A stretch of DNA of 13,360 nucleotides from positions 1-13,360 of the forward strand of contig JACCUZ010000187.1 of NCBI GenBank assembly GCA_013698395.1. Reading direction: 5' to 3'. Below are positions 6,373 through 13,360 of this stretch, one piece after another (within the stretch, counting starts at the first letter, position 1; each line of letters begins with the position of its first letter). A model generated the notes under the pieces. The model did no database searches and was not told the origin of the DNA. It saw only the letters and a program-made list of their open reading frames with translations. Source of the stretch: Sporichthyaceae bacterium (GTDB taxonomy: Bacteria; Actinomycetota; Actinomycetes; JACCUZ01). A program made the translations under genes and the position numbers.

Positions 6373-6391
6373 TATACCAGCAGGGGGTATA
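6373..6391. promoter_or_regulatory. CsoR operator overlapping the csoR promoter
   Basis: TATACC-N7-GGTATA (centre AGCAGGG) is a near-palindrome with the G-rich core typical of CsoR copper operators. It lies 36 bp upstream of the csoR ATG. A -10-like TATAGT (6388-6393) overlaps its right arm, so bound CsoR would block RNA polymerase. The -35 is poor. Cu(I) binding to CsoR should release the site and induce csoR-copZ-copA. Confidence 0.85.
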
Positions 6392-6427
6392 GTAGGGCCG
6401 ATCCGTCGTACGTCGAGAGGAACCCTC

Positions 6428-6739
6428 ATGAGCGCCGCCACGGTCGCGCCGTCAACCGCTCCGGGATACACCGGTCGGAAGGACAGCCACCTGAAGCGGC
6501 TGCGCCGCGTCGAGGGACAGGTCCGTGGCCTTCAGCGGATGGTCGAGGAGGACAAGTACTGCATCGACGTCCTGACGCAGGTGTCCGCGGCCACCAAGGC
6601 GCTGCAGTCGTTCTCCCTTGAGCTGCTCGGCGAGCACCTTGCCCACTGCGTGGTCGACGCCGCGGCGAAGGGCGGTGCCGAGGCCGAGGAGAAGGTCCGC
6701 GAGGCGTCGGAAGCGATCGCCCGCCTCGTACGCAGCTGA
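6428..6739 (+). CDS. csoR: CsoR-type copper-sensing repressor
   Basis: The product is 103 residues, the usual length for this all-helical DUF156/CsoR family. The conserved start of the fold, HLKRLRRVEGQVRGLQRMVE (21-40), is followed by the metal ligands Cys45 (KYCIDVL), His70 and Cys74 (GEHLAHC). The spacing (25 and 4) is the same as in M. tuberculosis CsoR (C36, H61, C65), so Cu(I) is the expected ligand rather than formaldehyde (FrmR) or nickel (RcnR). It represses its own operon through the TATACC/GGTATA box at 6373-6391. The start ATG 6428 follows GAGAGG. copZ begins 42 bp downstream and copA behind it, forming a sensor-chaperone-exporter operon. Confidence 0.93.
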   Translation: MSAATVAPSTAPGYTGRKDSHLKRLRRVEGQVRGLQRMVEEDKYCIDVLTQVSAATKALQSFSLELLGEHLAHCVVDAAAKGGAEAEEKVREASEAIARLVRS

Positions 6740-6781
6740 CCCCCCGCCTGCAATGCCCCCTCCCTGCCCAAGGAGCACGTC

Positions 6782-7015
6782 ATGAGCGTCACTAACGAGT
6801 ACGGCGTAACCGGCATGACCTGCGCGCACTGCGTCTCTGCGGTCACAACGGAGCTCAAGGCGCTCGACGGCGTTCAGGAAGTATCCATCGGCCTCAACGT
6901 CGGTGGCACCTCGAAAGTCCGGGTCGTCTCCGACGGCCCTCTGGCGGAAACCGCGGTCCGCGACGCGGTCGACGAGGCGGGTTACCAGCTTGCCACCCCA
7001 CAGGGTTCACCGTGA
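6782..7015 (+). CDS. copZ: Copper chaperone, heavy-metal-associated domain
   Basis: A single HMA domain fills the 77-residue product. The metal-binding loop GMTCAHC (11-17) carries the Cys14/Cys17 pair that binds Cu(I), and the fold continues with typical VQEVSIGLN and the C-terminal AVDEAGYQL segment. The protein should carry Cu(I) in the cytosol to the CopA ATPase and possibly to CsoR. Start ATG 6782 follows AAGGAG at good distance. It ends 13 bp before the copA start. Confidence 0.93.
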   Translation: MSVTNEYGVTGMTCAHCVSAVTTELKALDGVQEVSIGLNVGGTSKVRVVSDGPLAETAVRDAVDEAGYQLATPQGSP

Positions 7016-7028
7016 GCCTGGCACCAGC

Positions 7029-9308
7029 ATGACCACCCGTCCGACCACCGAGAGCCGCACCGTTGAGCTTCTGATCGGAGGCATGACGTGTGCCTCCTGT
7101 GCGGCGCGCGTCGAGCAGAAACTGAACCGGATGGACGGCGTCACCGCCACGGTGAACTACGCCACGGAGCGGGCGAACGTGAGCGTCGCCGATGGCGTCA
7201 CTGTCGAGGACCTCGTCTCGACGGTGCAGACCACGGGCTATACCGCGAGAGCCCCACAGCCCATTGCCGGGGGTGACACAGCCGAGGCAGAGGCCGGGGC
7301 CGAGCCGGATGCAGTTGGGCCGCTACGCCGACGGGTCTTGGTCAGCCTAGTGTTCGCGGTTCCGGTAATTGCGCTGGCGATGGTGCCGGCTCTGCAATTC
7401 CCGTACTGGCAGTGGGTGTCGCTCGCGCTGGCCACGCCGGTCGTGACCTGGGGAGGGTGGCCGTTCCACAAGGCGGCCATCACGAACCTGCGCCACGGCG
7501 CGGCGACGATGGACACCCTGATCTCCCTCGGTGTCGTGGCCGCATTCGGCTGGTCGCTGTATGCGCTGTTCCTCGGTGACGCCGGAACCCCAGGCATGCG
7601 GATGCCGTTCCGCCTCATCCCGACCCGCGCCGGCGGTTCGGACGAGATCTACCTCGAGGTTGCGTCCGGGGTGACGCTCTTCCTGCTGGCCGGCCGGTAC
7701 GCGGAGGCACGCGCGAAACGCCAGTCCGGTGCCGCGCTGCGGGCGCTGCTCGAACTCGGGGTGAAGGATGTCGCCCTGCTCCGCGAGGGTCGAGAGGTCC
7801 GGATCCGGCTCGAGGAGCTCACCGTCGACGACGCCTTCGTTGTCCGACCGGGGGAGAAGATCGCAACTGACGGCGTCATCGTGACCGGCACGTCCGCGGT
7901 CGACGCGTCGATGGTGACCGGCGAATCCGTGCCCGTCGAGGTGCGCCCGGGCGACCGGGTCGTCGGCGCAACCGTGAACGCCGGTGGTCGGCTCGTCGTA
8001 CGCGCGACCAGGGTGGGCCCCGACACCCAGCTCGCGCAGATGGCCCGCCTCGTGCAAGACGCGCAGAACGGCAAGGCCGCCGTCCAGCGGCTTGCGGACC
8101 GGGTTTCGGCTGTGTTCGTTCCCCTGGTCATGGTTCTGGCTGCGGGGACGCTCGTGCTGTGGCTCGCGAACGGTGCTCCCGCTGAGGACGCGTTTACCGC
8201 GGCGGTCGCCGTGCTCATCATCGCCTGCCCGTGCGCCCTGGGATTGGCCACTCCGACCGCGCTGATGGTCGGCACCGGACGGGCAGCCCAGCTCGGCATC
8301 GTCATCAAGGGGCCGGAGGTCCTCGAGTCGACCAGGCGGGTGGACACAGTCGTGCTGGACAAGACCGGCACCGTTACGACCGGCAGCATGGCCTTGGTCG
8401 ACGTGCTGCTCGCCGATGGGGAGGACCGGGCCCGGGTCCTGCTGCTGGCCGGAGCTCTCGAGGACGCCTCTGAGCACCCCATTGCCAGGGCAGTGGCCAC
8501 TGCTGCCCGACAGGAGGTCGGTGACCTGCCTGTCCCGGAGAACTTCACCAACCTCGATGGACTCGGGGTGCGAGGTCTCGTGACGATCGACGGCGCGGCT
8601 CACGCCGTCCTGGTGGGCAGGGCCGCATTGCTCGAGAAATGGCCCCAGCCGCTTCCCATCGGCCTACAACGGCGAAAGAGCGCCGCCGAGGCTGACGGGA
8701 AGACCGCGGTCGCCGTCGGCTGGGACGGCCGTGCCCGCGCCGTCCTGGTCATCGCGGACACCGTCAAGCCCACGTCGCGGGAAGCGGTCGCCGCGATGCG
8801 GGCGCTGGGGCTACGCCCGGTCCTCCTCACCGGGGACAACCGGTCCGTCGCCCATGCCGTCGCGCAGGAGATCGGCGTTGCGGACGCCGACGTCTTCGCC
8901 GAGGTGTTGCCCGCCGCCAAGGTCGAGGTCGTCAAGCGGCTCCAGGCAGGTGGTGCCACGGTCGCCATGGTGGGCGACGGCGTGAACGACGCGGCCGCGC
9001 TCGCACAGGCCGACCTCGGGCTGGCGATGGGCACCGGCACCGACGTCGCGATAGCGGCCAGCGACCTGACTCTGGTCCGTGGTGACCTGCGGGCTGCCGT
9101 CGACGCGATCCGGCTTTCCAGGCGCACCCTGGCCATCATCAAGGGCAACCTGTTCTGGGCCATCGCCTACAACGTGGCTGCTCTGCCGTTAGCAGCTGCA
9201 GGACTGCTCAACCCCATGCTCGCCGGGGCCGCGATGGCGTTCAGCTCTGTGTTCGTTGTCTCCAACAGCTTGCGACTGCGCCGGTTCGAGCCGGCGGTCA
9301 GGCCGTGA
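7029..9308 (+). CDS. copA: Cu(I)-exporting P1B-type ATPase
   Basis: The 759-residue membrane pump should export Cu(I) from the cytosol using ATP. An N-terminal HMA domain (about 12-75) has CASC at 21-24. After two membrane hairpins come the actuator motif TGES (297-300), the transmembrane metal site CPC (400-402), the phosphorylation site DKTGT (Asp444), the nucleotide-domain His-Pro of SEHP (483-484) and GDGVND (649-654). CPC together with the HMA domain and csoR/copZ context indicates the P1B-1 (Cu+/Ag+) subgroup. Start ATG 7029 gives the usual short lead into the HMA domain; the ribosome site is weak, so coupling to copZ, 13 bp upstream, is likely. The frame remains open back to 6903 inside copZ, which I reject as a start. 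Its 3' end overlaps the convergent diguanylate cyclase gene by 11 bp. Confidence 0.94.
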   Translation: MTTRPTTESRTVELLIGGMTCASCAARVEQKLNRMDGVTATVNYATERANVSVADGVTVEDLVSTVQTTGYTARAPQPIAGGDTAEAEAGAEPDAVGPLRRRVLVSLVFAVPVIALAMVPALQFPYWQWVSLALATPVVTWGGWPFHKAAITNLRHGAATMDTLISLGVVAAFGWSLYALFLGDAGTPGMRMPFRLIPTRAGGSDEIYLEVASGVTLFLLAGRYAEARAKRQSGAALRALLELGVKDVALLREGREVRIRLEELTVDDAFVVRPGEKIATDGVIVTGTSAVDASMVTGESVPVEVRPGDRVVGATVNAGGRLVVRATRVGPDTQLAQMARLVQDAQNGKAAVQRLADRVSAVFVPLVMVLAAGTLVLWLANGAPAEDAFTAAVAVLIIACPCALGLATPTALMVGTGRAAQLGIVIKGPEVLESTRRVDTVVLDKTGTVTTGSMALVDVLLADGEDRARVLLLAGALEDASEHPIARAVATAARQEVGDLPVPENFTNLDGLGVRGLVTIDGAAHAVLVGRAALLEKWPQPLPIGLQRRKSAAEADGKTAVAVGWDGRARAVLVIADTVKPTSREAVAAMRALGLRPVLLTGDNRSVAHAVAQEIGVADADVFAEVLPAAKVEVVKRLQAGGATVAMVGDGVNDAAALAQADLGLAMGTGTDVAIAASDLTLVRGDLRAAVDAIRLSRRTLAIIKGNLFWAIAYNVAALPLAAAGLLNPMLAGAAMAFSSVFVVSNSLRLRRFEPAVRP

Positions 9309-10767
9309 GCGAGCTGTTCTGCGTCGCGGAGTCGGCAGGCCCACGCATCGTGTCCCGCCCCGCTCGCTTGGCGGCGTACAGCGCAGCGTCTGCGCTCGCG
9401 CGCAACGTTCGTGCGTCCGCCGCGGCACCGGTCGCGTAGCCCACCGACACCGTCGCACCGGTGGCTCGTACGGCGAGCAGGAGGCGCGTCGCGAGCCGGT
9501 GGGCGTCCTCTGCATCGTCGGTGCCAGCGCCCGTCGCGAGGACGGCGAACTCGTCACCACCGAGGCGGTAGAGCCGGTCACCGGTTCGGACCACGGGTCG
9601 CAGTGCCGCCACCACGTCTTGCAGCAGCCGATCACCCAACAGGTGGCCGTAGGTGTCGTTGACGGCCTTGAAGTGGTCGACGTCGAGCAAGACACACGTG
9701 ACGGCGTGATTCGTACGGGAGTCGGCGACGGCCGCGAGGTCACCGACGAAGGCTCCGAAGTTGCCGCAGCCGGTCAGCGGGTCCTCGAGAGCACGCCGGC
9801 TCATCTCCTGCAAGGCGGTGACTGCCCCGAGTGCTGTGGCGGTCTGCGCGCCGAGGAGCTCGAGGGCCTCGACGACGTCGGTGCGGTGCGGATGCGGTGC
9901 GCCGTCGGCGACCAGCAGCAGACCCGCCCGCTGCCCGCCCGAGGTGAGCGGGTAGACGGCCAAGGACCGCAGCTCAGCCCGGTGCAGGAAGCCGTATGCG
10001 GGTGGGACGTCCTCCCCGCCGGGGAAGTGTGAGGAGGTGCCGGCGGCGACCCAACCGGCCATCGCCGCCAGCTCCTCGGGGCTGAATGCCCGCAGCGCGT
10101 CCGCGAGCGGTCCGGCGCCGGCCGTGACGGCCAGGCCCTCAGCGAAGGATCGGGCCAGTACCGCGGAGCTCATGCCCGACAGCTCACAGGCGAGGGTGAC
10201 CGCGCGCTGCTCGACCGTGGCTGCGTCGCCGAGCCCGGTGAGCTCGACGGCGGCTCGGGCGACGCGCTGCATCAAGGACTCGGGGGCAACTCCTCCGAGC
10301 TGGGCGATGCGCGAGGCGAGTGCGGCGGCTGCGTCGATGAGGATCGGCAGCCATCCCGGGGGCAGCACGGTGCGCGACTCGGCGTTCACCGCGCCCACGA
10401 CGCGACCGTTAACCTTGATCGGAACACATGCCTCGCCGAGCAGGCCCGGTACCGCGGCGATGAACTCTGCTGACTCGCGGACGTCGGGGATGAGGGCGGC
10501 CTCCCCGGAGGCGACGACGGAGCCGATGACACCTGCCTCGCGCGGGAAACCGTCGACGACCTGGAAGTAACCACGGGCGGCGAAGCATCGAAGTCGTTCG
10601 CCGACGAGGAGGTAAACGCTCGGCAGCTGGACTCCCGCGGCCAGCAGGTCGTCTGTCAGGCCGTCGCACGCCGCTGCCACGGTGGCGGCGGCGGCGCATC
10701 TGGAAAACTCCGGCCCTGATGGCGGTGGAGCGGTCCGCGCAGCGAGGTCGCTGAGGACCGGGTGCAT
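9298..10767 (-). CDS. GAF-GAF-GGDEF diguanylate cyclase
   Basis: Predicted to make cyclic di-GMP from two GTP. The 489-residue soluble protein has two GAF-like sensor domains, about 20-155 and 165-318, and a GGDEF domain from about 325 (LEDPLTGCGN, 327-336) to 475. The catalytic motif is intact (GGDEF, 403-407), as is DVDHFKAVND (362-371). An RxxD product-inhibition site, RTGD (394-397), sits at the standard 5-residue spacing before GGDEF, so feedback control by c-di-GMP is expected. No EAL or HD-GYP domain is fused. Start ATG 10767 lacks a good ribosome site and is the first Met of the frame that makes sense; the open frame extends to 11490 through the upstream gene, which is rejected. It lies 44 bp behind the small membrane protein gene and is probably co-transcribed with it. 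Confidence 0.9.
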   Translation of the reverse strand: MHPVLSDLAARTAPPPSGPEFSRCAAAATVAAACDGLTDDLLAAGVQLPSVYLLVGERLRCFAARGYFQVVDGFPREAGVIGSVVASGEAALIPDVRESAEFIAAVPGLLGEACVPIKVNGRVVGAVNAESRTVLPPGWLPILIDAAAALASRIAQLGGVAPESLMQRVARAAVELTGLGDAATVEQRAVTLACELSGMSSAVLARSFAEGLAVTAGAGPLADALRAFSPEELAAMAGWVAAGTSSHFPGGEDVPPAYGFLHRAELRSLAVYPLTSGGQRAGLLLVADGAPHPHRTDVVEALELLGAQTATALGAVTALQEMSRRALEDPLTGCGNFGAFVGDLAAVADSRTNHAVTCVLLDVDHFKAVNDTYGHLLGDRLLQDVVAALRPVVRTGDRLYRLGGDEFAVLATGAGTDDAEDAHRLATRLLLAVRATGATVSVGYATGAAADARTLRASADAALYAAKRAGRDTMRGPADSATQNSSLTA

Positions 10768-10811
10768 AAGGGGGACATCGGCGCGACCACCGAGGTCCTT
10801 GAGGGCCGGCC

Positions 10812-11273
10812 TCAGTCTTCGGGCGCGCAGTACGACCATGCAGTGACCAGGCCGTACGCCAGATGAGGCACCACGTCGGCGACCCAGTCCGCCGTGCTCC
10901 ACGACCGCGGATCCGTCACGCCCATCGCCGTCATCGGCGCGTTGGAGCCGGCCAGCGCAACGGCGGCGGTCACCAGTCCACTCACGAGGACCGGCGGCCG
11001 GACGCCGAGTGCCCGCACCGCCCCGTAGGCAGCTCCGATGGCGACCCCCGTAGCCAGACCCGAGAGCGCTCCTAGCGCGGAGACGCGATTGGCTCGGGTC
11101 TCGCCCTCGCCCGGGAGGTCGAGCGATGTCTGACCCAGCCCCTTCTCGACGGTGTCCTCCGGTGTGCTGCTGGCCGGGCGGCCCCGCCACGTCATGTCCA
11201 GATAGGTCACGGCGTTGAGGGCCGTCGTGCCCGCTGCGCCGGCAGCGGCTCCACGCATGATCTGAGTAAGCAC
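10812..11273 (-). CDS. Small conserved membrane protein of unknown function
   Basis: The product is 153 residues if GTG 11273 is the start; ATG 11258 (149 residues) is equally possible, and neither has a strong ribosome site. An N-terminal hydrophobic segment (MRGAAAGAAGTTALNAVTYLDM) is followed by a polar stretch GRPASSTPEDTVEKG and the charged GEGETRANR. Two or three hydrophobic segments follow (ALSGLATGVAIGAAYGAV; VSGLVTAAVALAGSNAPM). The C-terminal part has the conserved-looking VTDPRSWSTADW and DVVPHLAYGLVT. I recognise this as a recurrent actinobacterial membrane protein without an assigned role. It is divergent from the DUF4396 gene, with a CsoR-like box between them, so copper control is plausible. 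Confidence 0.72.
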   Translation of the reverse strand: MLTQIMRGAAAGAAGTTALNAVTYLDMTWRGRPASSTPEDTVEKGLGQTSLDLPGEGETRANRVSALGALSGLATGVAIGAAYGAVRALGVRPPVLVSGLVTAAVALAGSNAPMTAMGVTDPRSWSTADWVADVVPHLAYGLVTAWSYCAPED

Positions 11274-11315
11274 GCTGGGCGGAGTGCCCAGCGCCGGTGG
11301 CCGCAAACTGCGTGC

Positions 11316-11344
11316 TGGACAACCATACCCCCATGGGGTATATA
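11316..11344 (+). promoter_or_regulatory. Promoter of the DUF4396-ChrA pair
   Basis: TGGACA (11316-11321) and TATATA (11339-11344) are separated by 17 bp and form the best sigma-70-type promoter in the window. The CsoR-like box covers the spacer and the -10. The Shine-Dalgarno AAAGGAG before ATG 11372 is downstream. Confidence 0.6.
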
Positions 11345-11348
11345 TACC
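11325..11348. promoter_or_regulatory. Second CsoR-like copper box in a divergent promoter region
   Basis: ATACCCCCATGGGGTAT (11325-11341) has facing ATACCCC and GGGGTAT arms like a CsoR operator. It overlaps a perfect palindrome GGTATATATACC at 11337-11348. The ATACC/GGTAT arms and G/C-rich core match those of the csoR box at 6373-6391. It lies between a minus-strand gene starting at 11273 or 11258 and a plus-strand gene starting at 11372, so it could control both. It may contain two overlapping half-site pairs. The regulator is inferred to be the CsoR encoded 5 kb away. Confidence 0.75.
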
Positions 11349-11371
11349 GGCAAGCGAAAGGAGCGAGTTCC

Positions 11372-11839
11372 ATGTCCCACCACCACGCACAGCTGTCGGG
11401 CACCGAGCTCACCCGCACTGCCGTGTCCGCCACGCTGCACTGCCTGACCGGGTGTGCCATCGGCGAGGTGCTGGGCATGGTGATCGGCACAGCGCTGGGC
11501 TGGGGTGACTGGTCGACGATCGGGCTCGCCGTCGTACTCGCCTTCTTCTTCGGCTACGCGCTGACGATCCGGCCGGTGCTGCGGTCCGGCCTTCCGCTGC
11601 GTCAGGCGATCAAGGTGGCGCTGGCGGCCGACACTCTCTCGATCGCGGTGATGGAGGTGGTGGACAACGCCGTCATGCTCGGCGTCCCCGGCGCGATGGA
11701 AGCTGGGCTGACCTCGTGGCTCTTCTGGGGCAGCCTTGCCGTCGCACTGCTCGTGGCCTTTGTCGTCACCGTGCCCGTCAACCGGGTCATGATCGGGCGA
11801 GGTCGGGGACACGCGGTGGTGCACGAGTACCACCACTGA
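11372..11839 (+). CDS. DUF4396 membrane protein with His/Cys motif
   Basis: The 155-residue protein begins MSHHH and has three or four predicted membrane segments, at about 27-45, 50-70, 80-105 and 115-137. The DUF4396 signature is THLCLTGCxIGE-like: here TLHCLTGCAIGEVLG (21-35) with His23, Cys24 and Cys28. The tail is His-rich (H147, H151, H154, H155). These Cys and His residues, and the copper box upstream, suggest metal binding or transport, but the function of DUF4396 is unknown. Start ATG 11372 follows AAAGGAG at normal spacing. The transporter gene starts 6 bp after its stop, so the two are likely co-translated. Confidence 0.82.
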   Translation: MSHHHAQLSGTELTRTAVSATLHCLTGCAIGEVLGMVIGTALGWGDWSTIGLAVVLAFFFGYALTIRPVLRSGLPLRQAIKVALAADTLSIAVMEVVDNAVMLGVPGAMEAGLTSWLFWGSLAVALLVAFVVTVPVNRVMIGRGRGHAVVHEYHH

Positions 11840-11845
11840 CCGGGC

Positions 11846-13240
11846 ATGGCCGGTCATGCGGTTGGCTGGACCGTCATGACCACCGATCGCCGGCGCAGTG
11901 ACGTCGTACCGTTGCGAGAGGCCAGCAAGGTCTGGGCTCTTGTGGCGCTGCAGTCCTTCGGTGGGCCCGCCGGCCAGATCGCCGTGATGCAGCGCTCGCT
12001 CGTCGACGAGCGCCGGTGGATAGGTCGCGGCCGCTTCCTGCACGCGCTCAACTTCTGCACGCTGCTGCCTGGGCCCGAGGCGCAGCAGCTGGCTGTGTAC
12101 ATCGGCTGGTTGCTCAACGGGGTGCGCGGAGGCCTGGTCGCAGGGTGGCTCTTCGTGCTGCCGGGCGTGATCGCGATGTTTGCGCTGAGCGCGGTCTACG
12201 TCGCGTACGGCAACACGACCGTGGTGTCCGCCCTCTTCGCCGGAGTGGCACCGGCCGTTCTTGCGATCGTGACCCAGGCGGTGCTGCGCATCGCCGGGCG
12301 AGCCCTGGCGCGGCCGACGCTGGTGCTCCTCGCGGTCGGGGCATTCCTCGCGCTCGCCGTCTTCGCGGTGCCGTTCCCTTTGGTAGTACTCGCCGCTGGG
12401 GCTATCGGCTGGTTGGCCGGCCGCCGTCGGCCGGACAGCATGACGGTCTCGGCCGAGCCTGACGACGGTCCGCCGCCGCTGGTCGCCGACGACGCTCTGC
12501 ACGTCGAGCAGCAGACGCCACGGCGGACCGCCAGCGTGCTTCTGGTCGGGCTGGTCGCCTGGGCGGTGCCGATAGGGCTGGTCATCGCACTGACCGGCCG
12601 TGACAGTACGCCGACTGCGCAGGGGTTCTTCTTCTCGGGAATGGCACTGGTGACATTCGGCGGCGCATACGCCGTGCTGTCCTACGTCGCCCAGCGAGCC
12701 GTCGAAGACTACGGGTGGCTCGGACCGCGCGAGATGGTGCGCGGGCTCGCACTGGCCGAGACCACACCCGGACCGTTGATCATGGTCGTGCAGTTCGTCG
12801 CGTTCCTGGGCGCCTACCGCGCCCCGGGCTCTCTGGATCCTTGGGTGGCCGCGACAGTCGGGGCGCTGCTGACGACGTGGGTGACCTTTGTCCCCTCGTT
12901 CGTCCTCGTCTTCCTCGGCGCGCCATATGTCGAGCGGCTGCGCCATAACCGGAACCTCGCCACCGCGCTGGCCGGGGTCACAGCCGCCGTCGTCGGCGTC
13001 ATCGCCAACCTGGCGCTCTACTTCGCGGTCCACACGCTGTTCGACAAGGTGGAGACCACGACGTGGGGCCCGATGCGCCTGGAGCTGCCCGAGGTGATGA
13101 GCGTGCGACCGCTCTCGCTCGTGATCGCGGTGCTTGCCGGGGTGATGTTGTTCGGGCTGAGGTGGTCGGTGCCCCGGACGCTAGGCAGCTGTGCCCTGCT
13201 GGGCTTAGGTGCGGCCGCGCTGTCCCTGCCGGTCACCTGA
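11846..13240 (+). CDS. chrA: ChrA-family (CHR) ion transporter, two-domain type
   Basis: The 464-residue protein has two homologous CHR halves, as in long-chain chromate transporters. The first half has FGGPAGQ (38-44) and PGPEAQQLAVYIGW (75-88); the second has FGGAYAVLSY (271-280) and TTPGPLIMVVQFV (306-318). Many hydrophobic segments are joined by a polar linker at about 193-228. Known members expel chromate from the cytosol, but not all have been tested and the substrate here is unproven. In this copper-box context another ion is possible. Start ATG 11846 is 6 bp after the DUF4396 stop; ATG 11876 would give 454 residues and also fits the family. Neither has a strong ribosome site, which favours translational coupling. 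Confidence 0.87.
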   Translation: MAGHAVGWTVMTTDRRRSDVVPLREASKVWALVALQSFGGPAGQIAVMQRSLVDERRWIGRGRFLHALNFCTLLPGPEAQQLAVYIGWLLNGVRGGLVAGWLFVLPGVIAMFALSAVYVAYGNTTVVSALFAGVAPAVLAIVTQAVLRIAGRALARPTLVLLAVGAFLALAVFAVPFPLVVLAAGAIGWLAGRRRPDSMTVSAEPDDGPPPLVADDALHVEQQTPRRTASVLLVGLVAWAVPIGLVIALTGRDSTPTAQGFFFSGMALVTFGGAYAVLSYVAQRAVEDYGWLGPREMVRGLALAETTPGPLIMVVQFVAFLGAYRAPGSLDPWVAATVGALLTTWVTFVPSFVLVFLGAPYVERLRHNRNLATALAGVTAAVVGVIANLALYFAVHTLFDKVETTTWGPMRLELPEVMSVRPLSLVIAVLAGVMLFGLRWSVPRTLGSCALLGLGAAALSLPVT

Positions 13241-13281
13241 TTGTCGGCTGGTCGAGTCGATCGGCCGGGCTGGTGCCGTCT

Positions 13282-13300
13282 CTCCCGGTCGCTTCGGGAG
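13282..13300 (+). terminator. Hairpin after the chrA-type gene
   Basis: CTCCCG-N7-CGGGAG forms a 6-bp GC-rich stem 41 bp after the transporter stop codon. No U-tract follows, as is common for actinobacterial terminators. It is a plausible end for the DUF4396-chrA transcript. The last 60 bases of the window show no supportable gene. Confidence 0.35.
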
Positions 13301-13360
13301 GCGAGTGACCGCTCCGCGAGGTGTCGACGCCTGGCCCAGCGGGCGTTGACCACGTATACG

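Noticed and set aside
6903..7028. Earlier copA start inside copZ
   Set aside because: The extra 42 residues are an out-of-frame reading of copZ; ATG 7029 gives the normal lead into the HMA domain.
7347..8603. 418-residue minus-strand frame opposite copA
   Set aside because: Antisense to the motif-complete P-type ATPase and without recognisable motifs.
9298..11490. One 730-residue minus-strand frame from the cyclase through the upstream gene
   Set aside because: Only the part after ATG 10767 has GAF/GGDEF content; the front is out of frame with the real membrane protein gene and reads as low-quality Arg-rich sequence.
11207..13033. 608-residue minus-strand frame opposite DUF4396 and chrA
   Set aside because: Rich in Asp, His, Gln and Arg with no domain, and antisense to two well-supported membrane genes; a typical high-GC shadow.

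Overview
The window is high-GC DNA with frequent GTG starts, Shine-Dalgarno sites near GGAGG, and gene families typical of Actinomycetota: CsoR, an FmdB-type zinc ribbon protein under a CIRCE element, a small acidic protein ending in PPHW, and an RsbU-like phosphatase. I cannot place it below phylum. No phage, IS or CRISPR structure is visible. There are two scars: a tRNA fragment at the left edge and a broken hydrolase gene at 6.0-6.35 kb.

Left part (1-2460). The 5' half of a tRNA-Arg(CCT) gene on the minus strand stops in its anticodon arm. It is followed by a ribokinase gene (plus) that overlaps, tail to tail, a sulfotransferase-family gene (minus). A 50-residue gene, probably leaderless, diverges from the sulfotransferase.

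Middle (2460-5774, all minus strand). An RsbU-type GAF-PP2C phosphatase is followed by a probable operon: zinc-ribbon chaperone-like protein (Ruc/FmdB type), methylthioadenosine phosphorylase, and a SAF-domain membrane-anchored protein. The last two genes overlap by 4 bp. A nearly perfect CIRCE operator (one mismatch) sits in front of the zinc-ribbon gene, so HrcA heat-shock control of this group is likely.

Copper region (5775-13240). A degraded alpha/beta hydrolase precedes a CsoR operator and the operon csoR-copZ-copA (sensor, chaperone, P1B-type exporter). Convergent with copA is a minus-strand pair: a small membrane protein gene followed by a GAF-GAF-GGDEF diguanylate cyclase with intact catalytic and inhibitory motifs. 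A second CsoR-like box lies in the divergent promoter region of that pair and of the plus-strand genes for a DUF4396 membrane protein and a two-domain ChrA-family transporter. The best candidate for an undescribed arrangement is this second box, which would link copper sensing to the DUF4396/ChrA pair and possibly to c-di-GMP signalling.
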